A stretch of 49,395 bases of DNA from Candidatus Elulimicrobium sp. (GTDB lineage Bacteria > Patescibacteriota > Minisyncoccia > Phycocordibacterales > UBA918). Positions within the stretch are counted from its first letter, which is position 1. Every line of letters starts with the position of its first letter. The stretch lies in the NCBI GenBank assembly GCA_022730015.1, contig DZBU01000006.1, positions 1 through 49,395 on the forward strand, given 5' to 3'. The translations under genes and the position numbers were made by a program. This document shows positions 15,255 to 24,321 of this stretch, in pieces. Under the pieces are notes generated by a model. That model saw only the letters and a program-made list of their open reading frames with translations. It did no database searches and was not told the DNA's origin.

Positions 15255-17570
15255 ATGGACGTTTTTTCAATTCTTAGTCTTCACGACATTTATTTAGTAG
15301 TATTTTCGATTGCGTTAGCGCTGGGAACTGGCGCTGCCTTTCTAAGTGGCGCACTTCTGATAACGGTACTGCAAGATCGTAAATTATCGATCGATGAGTA
15401 CAAGGTCATCACCAACGGAAGAATGGTGATCTGGGCGAGCGTATTCTTGTATGCCTTGTCAGGCATTGGGTTGTTCACACTCTCATATGAAGCGATGTTA
15501 TCGCTCGGTATCTTTCAGGCCAGCATGGTCGTGTTTGGAATTTTGGTGATCACGCAGCTTGTCACGCAGTACTATTTCTTGCCACGACTACACCCAGAAC
15601 ACTTTGAATCAACAGCAAACACTCTCATTATCTTTACCTTCCTTGAAGTCGTGTCAGTGGCTTCGTGGTTATTTTTGGTTTTGCATCATGCCGTCTATCG
15701 CGCGCCGATCAGTTTTTGGTTGGCCCTAAGTTTGTATCTAGCGACGATACTTTTTGTCGGATACCTCTATACGTCCATCATTAGACATCTTCTTGCGGAA
15801 GCGCAGCGACGGACTTCAGTGGTTCTTGCTGTTGTGGTCGGAGGATTGCTTCTGGTGACTCTGAGTGCATACTATCTCTCTGGTGCGAAAGATGATTCCT
15901 CCGTTATTCCGACTACGTCAGCAGTGAGCAGTGAGCAAGAAGCTGTTACTGGATCAGCCGGTCCAGCTACCTTCACCTGGAAGGAGATCGAAGGGCATGC
16001 TCATATAGAAGATTGCTGGGTGGTCATTAAGGGAAATGTCTATGACGCTACCCCCGCAGCCGAAAAATTTCCTGACCTATACCAGTGTGGTACCGACATA
16101 AGTGTTGCGTATGCTGAAATCAAACCCGAAGGAATTAGCGAACGGGTTGCCTCGTACCAGATCGGTTCAGTCGGATACACGCTTGAGGATCTGGTGAGGC
16201 ACAACAAGAAAGATGATTGTTGGCTCGCCATCGACGATATGGTATTTGATGCTACTCCGGAAGCAAAATTGCATCCAGCGGCTTTTAATTGTGGAGAAGA
16301 AGTTTCAGATAACTATCACCGCAATCATGGAGACGGCGTGAGCGAAAAGATGATGCGTTTATACATTGGTCGGATCGATGATGGAAGCGAAACAATACCG
16401 GACGGAAATCCAGTCCAAGAGCGAGCCGAACTCAAGCCATACGCAGAATTGTATGTAGAAGCAGGGAGTTGGGAAAATCATGAGCTCATGGTGATCGTCG
16501 AAAAAGACGCCGAGAAACTCGTCTTCATGGATGGCAAGACGCACGAGGTGTTAGGTCGTATCCATGACATTGGTTTCCAGCCACACACTTCGGTCTACTC
16601 ACCAGACGCTCGCTACATGTACATCATCGCCCGTGACGGTTGGCTGACCAAGATCGACCTCAATACTCTAGAGCCTATAAAAAGTGTTAAGGTTGGCGAA
16701 AACTCACGCGGTACAGCGCTTACTGAGGATGGCAAGTATCTCGCTATTGGTAATTACGCGCCTGGCAATGTGGTGATGATGGACGCAGATACGCTGGAAA
16801 TTCTCAAGACCATTCCAACAGTCGGAGAGCTTGATGGTAAAGAAGTTGAATCTCGTGTAGGTGCGGTTATTCAAAAAGACAACCACATTATCATTGCGCT
16901 TAAAGATCTTAACAGTGTCTGGGTGATCGATGCTAACAACACATCCTTTGAAGTGATTGAGAAGTACTGGAACCTTGGTGATGGCCAGACCCCGCTTCAT
17001 GATGCGTACTTAACACCAGACGGAAAATACTACCTCGTGGCTGTTATGGGTGCGAACAAGGTATGGGTGCTCAACACTGAAACTTGGGAGAAGGTGGCAG
17101 AAGTAAAAACTGGTATCACGCCACATACCGGACCTGGAGCGACGTGGGGCACCACCACCTACGTACCAGCGATCGGGGAGGGGTTGATCACTGCCATCGA
17201 CACGGTTACCTGGGAACCAAAAGCATACATCAAAACCGGTGGCCCAGGGCTCTTCGTTCGCTCCTATCCAAAAGATCCTACCTATCCGTACGTGTGGGCA
17301 GACACTGCTTTTGGAGACCATCATGATGAGATCTATGTGATCGATGCGCGTTCCAATGAGATCGTCGAGACTATCAAACCTGTTCCCGGAGAAAGTTCAT
17401 GGCATCCAGAATTCACACTCGATGGACAGTTTGTATACGTCGTGTCACAAACCGCCAACGAGATCGAAGTGTACGACGCCCATGATTTCTCACTCGTAAA
17501 GCGCATCGAAGCCAATACTCCATCAGCCGTGTCGAATGTTGGACTGCGTATTGAAGAGCCGGGTTTGTAA
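15255..17570 (+). CDS. Membrane protein: N-terminal multi-TM domain + two cytochrome b5-like domains + cytochrome d1 (NirS/NirF)-like beta-propeller
   Basis: TM segments 1-~210; FTWKEIEGHAHIEDCWVVIKGNVYDATP and YTLEDLVRHNKKDDCWLAIDDMVFDATP; propeller with PHTSVYSPDARYMYIIARDGWLTKIDL, PHTGPGATWG, GGPGLFVRSYPKDPTYPYVWADTAFG. Confidence 0.85.
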   Translation: MDVFSILSLHDIYLVVFSIALALGTGAAFLSGALLITVLQDRKLSIDEYKVITNGRMVIWASVFLYALSGIGLFTLSYEAMLSLGIFQASMVVFGILVITQLVTQYYFLPRLHPEHFESTANTLIIFTFLEVVSVASWLFLVLHHAVYRAPISFWLALSLYLATILFVGYLYTSIIRHLLAEAQRRTSVVLAVVVGGLLLVTLSAYYLSGAKDDSSVIPTTSAVSSEQEAVTGSAGPATFTWKEIEGHAHIEDCWVVIKGNVYDATPAAEKFPDLYQCGTDISVAYAEIKPEGISERVASYQIGSVGYTLEDLVRHNKKDDCWLAIDDMVFDATPEAKLHPAAFNCGEEVSDNYHRNHGDGVSEKMMRLYIGRIDDGSETIPDGNPVQERAELKPYAELYVEAGSWENHELMVIVEKDAEKLVFMDGKTHEVLGRIHDIGFQPHTSVYSPDARYMYIIARDGWLTKIDLNTLEPIKSVKVGENSRGTALTEDGKYLAIGNYAPGNVVMMDADTLEILKTIPTVGELDGKEVESRVGAVIQKDNHIIIALKDLNSVWVIDANNTSFEVIEKYWNLGDGQTPLHDAYLTPDGKYYLVAVMGANKVWVLNTETWEKVAEVKTGITPHTGPGATWGTTTYVPAIGEGLITAIDTVTWEPKAYIKTGGPGLFVRSYPKDPTYPYVWADTAFGDHHDEIYVIDARSNEIVETIKPVPGESSWHPEFTLDGQFVYVVSQTANEIEVYDAHDFSLVKRIEANTPSAVSNVGLRIEEPGL

Positions 17571-17573
17571 TTT

Positions 17574-19229
17574 ATGTACATGAGTAGCTCCCTCCCAGCA
17601 CCAATGCCAGACGTCTTCAAAGGTGAGATCGACACTTCAGATGCCACCCTTAAGACCTGTAGCGAAGATACAAGTATCTTCAGCGTTCGGCCCAAGGTCG
17701 TGGTCTATCCCAAGGATGTTGCTGATCTGTATACATTGATCCACTATGTGCATCAACATCGTGGTGCGTTATCGCTCACCGCGCGCTCGGCTGGTACCGA
17801 TATGTCAGGTGGTCCACTCACTGATTCGGTCGTGGTTGATTTTACAAAACACTTCAATCGCATTCATCGTGTAAGCGGAACAAGTGCCATCGTAGAGCCA
17901 GGGGTATTTTACCGGGACTTTGAGCGCGAGACACTCAAACATAATGCGCTCTTGCCGAGCTATACCGCTAGCAAAGAGCTTAATACGGTGGGTGGGATGG
18001 TGGCCAATAATTCTGCTGGTGAAAAGTCGCTCACGTACGGAAAGACTGAACGCTATACGCAGGAACTCAAGGTCGTCCTGCAAGATGGCATCGAATACAC
18101 CTTTCGCAAACTAAACCGAGCTGAACTCGAGGCAAAAAAAGCCCAGTCTGATTATGAAGGGGAAGTGTACCGCAGAGTTGAGTCACTCATTCAGGCGCAC
18201 TGCGATGCCATCGTAGCCGCTAAACCACAGGTGACCAAAAATTCAGCGGGCTACGGTATCTGGAATGTTTGGGATAAGGAGGCTGATACCTTCGACCTCA
18301 CGCAGCTTTTTGTTGGTTCCCAGGGAACACTCGGCCTTGTCAGTGAGATAACTTTTGATCTCGTGCAGCCAAAGACTCATTCTCGTATGTTGGTACTGTT
18401 CTTGCGAACATGGCATTTTGAACACCTCGGTAAGATCGTCAATGTGGTACTAAAAGAGAAACCAGAAAGTTTTGAATCGTATGACGATAAGACCTTCAAT
18501 GTGATGCTTCAAGTTTTTCCGAAGCTTTTCAAGCGATTGGGAGGAAACCCTTTCAAACTGGCACGTGATTTTTGGCCAGAGATCAAAATGGTACTGACAG
18601 GAGGGATCCCTAAGCTGGTGTTGATGGCAGAATTTTCAGCCGATTCAGATGCCGAGGCGGCAGCTGTGGCACAGCGTGCTGAGCAGGCGGTCAAGCAAGA
18701 GTACGATATCGTAACCCACGTCACGGAAAGTCAGGCCGAAGCCAATAAGTTCTGGACCATCAGACGGGAAAGCTTCAAGCTGCTCCGCGAGAATGTTCGT
18801 GGCAAGCACACAGCGCCATTCATTGATGACATGGTGGTGGCACCACAGTACCTACCAGAATTCCTACCACGACTGTATGAAATACTCGATGAGTACAAGC
18901 TTATCTACACGGTAGCCGGACACGTGGGTGACGGAAATTTCCACATCATTCCGCTCATGGATTACTCGCGTCCAGATTTTGTCGACATCATCAACGACCT
19001 TTCTGATCGAGTGTATACGCTTGTTGGTGAATACCACGGTTCTATCACTGGTGAACACAATGACGGATTGATCCGCACTCCGTATCTGCATAAGATGTTT
19101 TCAAAAGAGGTATTGGGTATCTTCCAGGAGATCAAAGAGATCTTTGATCCACACCGGATCTTCAATCCGCACAAAAAAGTTGACCCCAAACCAGAGTTAC
19201 TCAGGCAAGCTGTTAAGCGAATGACGTAA
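17574..19229 (+). CDS. FAD-linked oxidase, D-lactate dehydrogenase/GlcD family
   Basis: PCMH-type VVYPKDVADLYTLIHYVHQH...LTARSAGTDMSGGPLTDSVVVD, GGMVANNSAGEKSLTYGKT, C-terminal VAGHVGDGNFHIIPLMD and GEHNDGLIRTPYL. Confidence 0.9.
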   Translation: MYMSSSLPAPMPDVFKGEIDTSDATLKTCSEDTSIFSVRPKVVVYPKDVADLYTLIHYVHQHRGALSLTARSAGTDMSGGPLTDSVVVDFTKHFNRIHRVSGTSAIVEPGVFYRDFERETLKHNALLPSYTASKELNTVGGMVANNSAGEKSLTYGKTERYTQELKVVLQDGIEYTFRKLNRAELEAKKAQSDYEGEVYRRVESLIQAHCDAIVAAKPQVTKNSAGYGIWNVWDKEADTFDLTQLFVGSQGTLGLVSEITFDLVQPKTHSRMLVLFLRTWHFEHLGKIVNVVLKEKPESFESYDDKTFNVMLQVFPKLFKRLGGNPFKLARDFWPEIKMVLTGGIPKLVLMAEFSADSDAEAAAVAQRAEQAVKQEYDIVTHVTESQAEANKFWTIRRESFKLLRENVRGKHTAPFIDDMVVAPQYLPEFLPRLYEILDEYKLIYTVAGHVGDGNFHIIPLMDYSRPDFVDIINDLSDRVYTLVGEYHGSITGEHNDGLIRTPYLHKMFSKEVLGIFQEIKEIFDPHRIFNPHKKVDPKPELLRQAVKRMT

Positions 19230-19253
19230 GTAGGGAACAGTAGAAATTTTCTG

Positions 19254-19910
19254 CTAAGACTCAATGACACCATCGCGCATCCAAACCACACGGTCAACGT
19301 ACTGCTTGTCTTCTGGCTCGTGGGTCACTACTAGGATGGTTTGATTTAGGTCCTGATTTAATTTCTGAAACAGTTTGAATACGGTGGCGGATGATTCGGT
19401 ATCGAGGTTGGCGGTTGGCTCATCGGCAAATAAGACTTTTGGATTATTGATGAGTGAACGGGCGATTGCGACTCGCTGCTGTTCGCCCCCAGACATCTCG
19501 TGGGGTTGATGGTGAAGTCGTGATCCCAAGCCCACCAGATCGAGTAAATGCGCCGCTCGGTCTTTGGCGTCACTATCACCAAGTGCCATAGCTGGGAAGT
19601 ATACATTTTCAAGAGCGGTAAATTCCGCGATGAGTGCGTATTCCTGAAAGACGTACCCGAGATGCTCAAGTCGGAAACGAGTCCGCTCAGTTTCTGAAAG
19701 GGTGAGTACATTGATCGAGTCGATAGTGACCTCGCCTTCGGTGGGTGTATCAAGCAGTCCGAGCTGGTGGAGGAAGGTAGATTTACCAGAACCGCTTCGA
19801 CCCATGAGTGCGACAAACTCCCCGGCGGCCACCTCAATAGAAACACCCTTCAGTGCATAGGTTGGTACTTCTCCCGGATAGGTTTTGACAAGATTTTTTA
19901 CACTGATCAT
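19254..19910 (-). CDS. ABC transporter ATP-binding protein (MacB/LolD type)
   Basis: Walker A LMGRSGSGKSTFLHQLG, signature MSGGEQQRVAIARSLINNPKVLFADEPTANLD. Confidence 0.95.
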   Translation of the reverse strand: MISVKNLVKTYPGEVPTYALKGVSIEVAAGEFVALMGRSGSGKSTFLHQLGLLDTPTEGEVTIDSINVLTLSETERTRFRLEHLGYVFQEYALIAEFTALENVYFPAMALGDSDAKDRAAHLLDLVGLGSRLHHQPHEMSGGEQQRVAIARSLINNPKVLFADEPTANLDTESSATVFKLFQKLNQDLNQTILVVTHEPEDKQYVDRVVWMRDGVIES

Positions 19911-19922
19911 ATGTAGTAATGA

Positions 19923-21158
19923 TTAACCCCAGATCGAGGTGAGAATATTTTCACGAGCCACCATCTTGGCGGGGACAAAGCCAGCCAACAGTCCAGAGAC
20001 CAAGAGACTCACGATATTGATAATGATACCGACCGTGGTAAAGACCAGCGTTGCCTCGCCGTACGGCATCATGATCGGCCGAGCGTCGAGGAAGGGGATC
20101 ACCGCCAAGAAGACAATCATCATTCCGGAAATAACTGCGAGTGAAGCATAGAAGATCGATTGGATCACGTAGGATAATTCAATGATGCTCTCTTTGATGC
20201 CGATAGCCTTGAGGATACCAATCTGCCGGCGTTTGCTGACCGCGTTAACGTAGATCATGACGAAGATGGTGATTGCTGCCACAATGATACTGATCACGCT
20301 CACAATAAGCGCGATGATATTAAAAGCCGCGACCAAAATACCGACAGTCGAAAGACGAGTAGTGTACGTCTCAACGACTAACTCTGGATAGAGGGACTTG
20401 ATTCGAGTCATATACTCATCGAGTGTATATTTTGTAAGGTCAGCTTTAACCATAATCTCGGACGCATTGTTAAACGTCGAAAGAATCGCTTCAGCCTCTT
20501 TGGTAGATATGTACGCCGTACCACCGATACTTCCGATGGTAACCTTGAAGATACCACGCACGGTATAGGTACGGCTGACACCATTACCGTAGACCACCGA
20601 AACCGTGTCTCCGACTACCACACCACCAAGGTCGGTTGATTGTTCGGTTCCAAAACCACCGGCTAAGTTGGCGCCGAGGATGATCTCATCTTTTTGCAGG
20701 GTGTCAGGAAACTCTCCTGAAACAATGTTGTCGGCGACACTGAGTACGGCTTTCTCTTCGGACTGATTGACCGCAATAATTGGTGCCGACACATAGGTGA
20801 AGACCCCATCCTGCTCTTTGTCGTACGCAAATGATCCACCGAGCTGGTAGTGAGCGGTCGTAGCTTCTATTCCTGGAATGGTTTCAATACCAGATCGCAC
20901 GCTCGCTTGGTCGATGATGTACTCTTTTTTGATGGGCACTTCCTGTGGTAATACTGCCAAATGAGCGGTCGTGGTCTCGACCATAGAACGGATGATACCG
21001 TCTGAAAAGCCAGACAAAAACCCCGATACGAACATCAAGTTAAAGAATGACAACGACAGAATAAAGACGATCAACGCCAGTGTCGACTTATGGCCCTTGC
21101 TGATGGTCTTGTAGGCGATAAAGAACGCCGCTTTTATGTCGGTACCGGTCATGTTCAC
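19923..21158 (-). CDS. ABC transporter permease (FtsX/MacB type)
   Basis: N-terminal TM, periplasmic MacB_PCD-like domain, three C-terminal TMs incl. SKRRQIGILKAIGIKESIIELSYVIQSIFYA; overlaps upstream CDS by 4 nt. Confidence 0.9.
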   Translation of the reverse strand: MNMTGTDIKAAFFIAYKTISKGHKSTLALIVFILSLSFFNLMFVSGFLSGFSDGIIRSMVETTTAHLAVLPQEVPIKKEYIIDQASVRSGIETIPGIEATTAHYQLGGSFAYDKEQDGVFTYVSAPIIAVNQSEEKAVLSVADNIVSGEFPDTLQKDEIILGANLAGGFGTEQSTDLGGVVVGDTVSVVYGNGVSRTYTVRGIFKVTIGSIGGTAYISTKEAEAILSTFNNASEIMVKADLTKYTLDEYMTRIKSLYPELVVETYTTRLSTVGILVAAFNIIALIVSVISIIVAAITIFVMIYVNAVSKRRQIGILKAIGIKESIIELSYVIQSIFYASLAVISGMMIVFLAVIPFLDARPIMMPYGEATLVFTTVGIIINIVSLLVSGLLAGFVPAKMVARENILTSIWG

Positions 21159-22651
21159 TTGATCTTAGCAACGACCACTTGTTCTCCCGCGGTAAGTCCA
21201 GAGACTATTTCTATTTGACCATTTCCATCTTTTAGGCCAGTAATCACGGTTCTTTCTTCTGCTGCTCCATCGGCAAATACTTGCACTGTAGTCTGACCCG
21301 ATATTGACTCTACCGCGCTTTGTGGGATGGTGAGGGTGTCTGCGGCAGAAGCAGTTTCAATGAGTACGTTGGCGGTCATTCCTGAACGAAGTCGTTGGTC
21401 TACGGTGTCGAATGCGACGACTGTTTCGTAATAGACTGCTCCACCAATGATAGTTTCGGCTGGATCGATCGAAACAACCGTGCCAGGGAAGGTCTCATTC
21501 TTTATCGCATCGAAGGAGATGTTAGCTGTTTGTCCGATGCGTACATTCACGATACTGTCTTCTACGACATTCAAACGTACTTGCAAGGTGTCACCCGATG
21601 ATAATGAAATAATTGATTGTTCAGGACGCACCGTCTCTCCGATCTCGCCGATCACGTCAGTGACCACACCGTGAGTGGGGGCGTAGAGCATAAGGTCGTC
21701 TCGTTGCGCCAGGGTTTTCTGCAGCGCCGCTTCGGCCTGGTTGATCTGTGCTTGAAAGACCGCAATGTCAGCTGGTCGAACCGTAGATCTTTTTAGTGCC
21801 AACTCCGCTTGCTTTTGGTCGATGAGAGATTGGGCCGCCGACAGCGCGGATTGTTTGGTTTGGAGAGCGGTCTCGTAAGCAGTCAGATTGGTGAGATAAT
21901 TCGATGTTTTCTTGTTTGGTATTTCAATTACCCAATCATCATTTTCTATCTTGGTACTACTGGGGAATGTGATGTAGAGACCAGAGTCACCGAGTGGCTC
22001 TGGCACTACGGCATTGCCTGAACCAGAACCAGTCGTGAGTCCAGATACTTTAAAAGAAATACCGCCTGAGCTGTAGTAAGAGGAGATTAGAATTGACCCC
22101 TCTTTTCCGAGAGTGTAGGTACCACTTATAGTAGGTGCCTGGTCGTCGCTATCGCCATCGACTGGTCGTGCTTCAAAACTAGAGTTGAGTAATTTCGTGT
22201 AGGCGGTCTGCACGAGATTTTCTTGCGTTCGCAACACTTCCTCATAATTACGCTCGGCAGTTTGCAACGCTACTTCCGCTAACGCAATTTCTTCCGGTGA
22301 GGCCCCGGCAATGAGTTGACTCAATTTTGCCTGTTGTAGATCAATCGACGACCTAGTTTCCTGTACCTGTGCGTCAAGTTGCGCGGTGTCTTGAGTGGCG
22401 AGTAATTTTCCTGCTTCCACGGTGTCACCAACTGCGACTGCAAGTGCTGTCAGTTGACCACTATTTTTGAACTGGAGATCGATCTTTGTCGGAGGTTCTA
22501 CCTTACCACTGGCAGAAACACGTTCTGCGATCGGACCGCTTTGCACTGTGGCGAGTTCATACGGAACCACCTTGTTTGGTCGAACTATCAATAGTAGTAC
22601 TGCCACAATAATGATGACAATGCCTATAATAATGTAAGTTTTTTTATTCAT
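21155..22651 (-). CDS. HlyD/MacA-like membrane fusion (adaptor) protein
   Basis: N-terminal TM, VSASGKVEPPTKIDLQFKNSGQLTALAVAVGDTVEAGKLLATQD, HGVVTDVIGEIGETVRPEQSIISLSS, RSGMTANVLIETA. Confidence 0.9.
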   Translation of the reverse strand: MNKKTYIIIGIVIIIVAVLLLIVRPNKVVPYELATVQSGPIAERVSASGKVEPPTKIDLQFKNSGQLTALAVAVGDTVEAGKLLATQDTAQLDAQVQETRSSIDLQQAKLSQLIAGASPEEIALAEVALQTAERNYEEVLRTQENLVQTAYTKLLNSSFEARPVDGDSDDQAPTISGTYTLGKEGSILISSYYSSGGISFKVSGLTTGSGSGNAVVPEPLGDSGLYITFPSSTKIENDDWVIEIPNKKTSNYLTNLTAYETALQTKQSALSAAQSLIDQKQAELALKRSTVRPADIAVFQAQINQAEAALQKTLAQRDDLMLYAPTHGVVTDVIGEIGETVRPEQSIISLSSGDTLQVRLNVVEDSIVNVRIGQTANISFDAIKNETFPGTVVSIDPAETIIGGAVYYETVVAFDTVDQRLRSGMTANVLIETASAADTLTIPQSAVESISGQTTVQVFADGAAEERTVITGLKDGNGQIEIVSGLTAGEQVVVAKIK

Positions 22652-22681
22652 ATTGATAGTGACTATAGATGTTCAAGTTGT

Positions 22682-23131
22682 TTATAAGAGGTGTTCAGTA
22701 GGAAAAGTCGATCTAAATGGGCCATGCTGCAACATCACCTCATTTAGTCCACTCATATCTAAAACAAAGCTGGCGACTATAATTGCCAAAATAAATCCAA
22801 TCGCGATAAGACCAAAATTTTTCTTATAGGAAAATTCGTACTGGCGAAGTAGCCAGAGACCCAAAAGTAAGCTCGCTAGGGCGATAACCGGCCCCCACCA
22901 TGAGAAGTGAGAAAGGAGTTCGTCCATTTTGTACTCCGCCATTTTTCCACTTCCTCGTAGTGATATCTTTATAAAACTGAGCAGAAAGACCGATGCTAAG
23001 ATAGCCATGACTAGTCCGACGAAGGTCGCCAGTGACCCAAGGATAAAATACCAGCGCGGCCGCATTTTGATGTGTTCGGTATGGATACGTCCCATGACCT
23101 GTTTCGTGATGTTGTTTAGTGGTTCTGACAT
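22682..23131 (-). CDS. Small integral membrane protein, candidate membrane anti-sigma factor
   Basis: Start overlaps the end of the ECF sigma gene (16 nt); cytosolic N-terminus followed by about 3 TMs. Confidence 0.6.
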   Translation of the reverse strand: MSEPLNNITKQVMGRIHTEHIKMRPRWYFILGSLATFVGLVMAILASVFLLSFIKISLRGSGKMAEYKMDELLSHFSWWGPVIALASLLLGLWLLRQYEFSYKKNFGLIAIGFILAIIVASFVLDMSGLNEVMLQHGPFRSTFPTEHLL

Positions 23132-23658
23132 AGGTGTTTCATTAAAACTTTTGCTCGATTGATGCGAGTAGCGACAGTTCCCATAGGTAGATGGAGAATG
23201 TCGCTGATCTCCTCGTATGACTTTTCTTCTAAGTATCGTAGAGCGAGCGGTTCCGCATAGATGAGCGGAAGTTTTTTCAGGTGTGTTCGTACTGCCACCA
23301 CTAATTCCTGTTGTTCAAAATTGGCTTCTATGTCCTCACCGCTGGCAAATTCAAAATTTTCTGGCAAGGATATTTCTTTTTGGTATTTTCTAATACTATT
23401 CATCGCTTCGTTATGTACTATGCGATAGATCCAGCTGGAAAATCTTTTTTGCGTATCAAAACCTTGCAGATTGATGAAGGCTTTAATGAATGATTCTTGC
23501 ACCACATCAGCTGCTCTGTGCTCATCGTGCAAGAGGCTCTCTGCGTAGCGAAGCAACTTGTGCTGATATCGCTCAACCAGAAGAACATACAATTCCTGAT
23601 CGACAGACCGGACTTGTTCCACGATGATTTCGTCAGATAGTTGTTCGTTTGGTGGCAT
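23116..23658 (-). CDS. ECF-family RNA polymerase sigma factor
   Basis: AADVVQESFIKAFINLQGFDTQKRFSSWIYRIVHNEAMNSIRKYQKE and YLEEKSYEEISDILHLPMGTVATRINRAKVLMK. Confidence 0.93.
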   Translation of the reverse strand: MPPNEQLSDEIIVEQVRSVDQELYVLLVERYQHKLLRYAESLLHDEHRAADVVQESFIKAFINLQGFDTQKRFSSWIYRIVHNEAMNSIRKYQKEISLPENFEFASGEDIEANFEQQELVVAVRTHLKKLPLIYAEPLALRYLEEKSYEEISDILHLPMGTVATRINRAKVLMKHLCQNH

Positions 23659-23700
23659 AAAGGATCTTGTGTTAAGTATAGCAGTGGGCTGTGTTATCCC

Positions 23701-23734
23701 GCATAACCCCCAACAGAGTCGGGGGTTATTTTTT
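23701..23734 (-). terminator. Hairpin terminator between the secreted-protein gene and the sigma gene
   Basis: AATAACCCCC(G)A hairpin: ATAACCCCCaacagagtcGGGGGTTATTTTTT. Confidence 0.65.
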
Positions 23735-23748
23735 GGGACGTTGGCTAC

Positions 23749-24171
23749 TTATCGGTTGAGATTTTGATGAAGGCGTTGCTGCATCTTACCAGCTCCTGCT
23801 CCGGTACTGTCACCTTGGCCATGGCGCTGACCTTGACCGAGTCCAAGCTCTTGTCGGATCTCACGTGCTCCTTCGAGGTCTCCCGCTTGGGCGAGTTCGT
23901 GAGCACGTGCAAACTCAGTAAAGTTTTCCTCAGTGACCATTTCCGCGATGCGACCATTTCCGTCCATCAATTCCTTCCATGCCTCATAGTCGCCATCAGC
24001 AAATGCTTGCTGCATGGCTTCGTGGCGATCGGCCGAGTAATTTGGTCCAGTGACTGATGGGTCCCCTTGGTAGGCAGAGGCTGCTTGTAAGCCCAAGCCG
24101 AGAACTCCGGCGGTCAATACAGCAATACCAAGTCCAAGCGATACGTTTTTCATGTTCTGTGTCATATTCAT
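23749..24171 (-). CDS. Secreted hypothetical protein
   Basis: Signal-peptide-like N-terminus (MKNVSLGLGIAVLTAGVLGLGLQAASAYQG), helical Glu/Gln/Gly-rich mature region. Confidence 0.65.
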   Translation of the reverse strand: MNMTQNMKNVSLGLGIAVLTAGVLGLGLQAASAYQGDPSVTGPNYSADRHEAMQQAFADGDYEAWKELMDGNGRIAEMVTEENFTEFARAHELAQAGDLEGAREIRQELGLGQGQRHGQGDSTGAGAGKMQQRLHQNLNR

Positions 24172-24321
24172 ATATTTCTCGAGTGTGAGTAAGCGAGAGA
24201 GACTTCTCTCACTTCTTATACAAATGAGAGCATGATTTTCTTTCCTGGTTGAAAAAGGTGGCAGATGTCATCTATATTGAGTTGTCTTTATTTTACATGA
24301 TAACGTGATAATGTAATCGGT

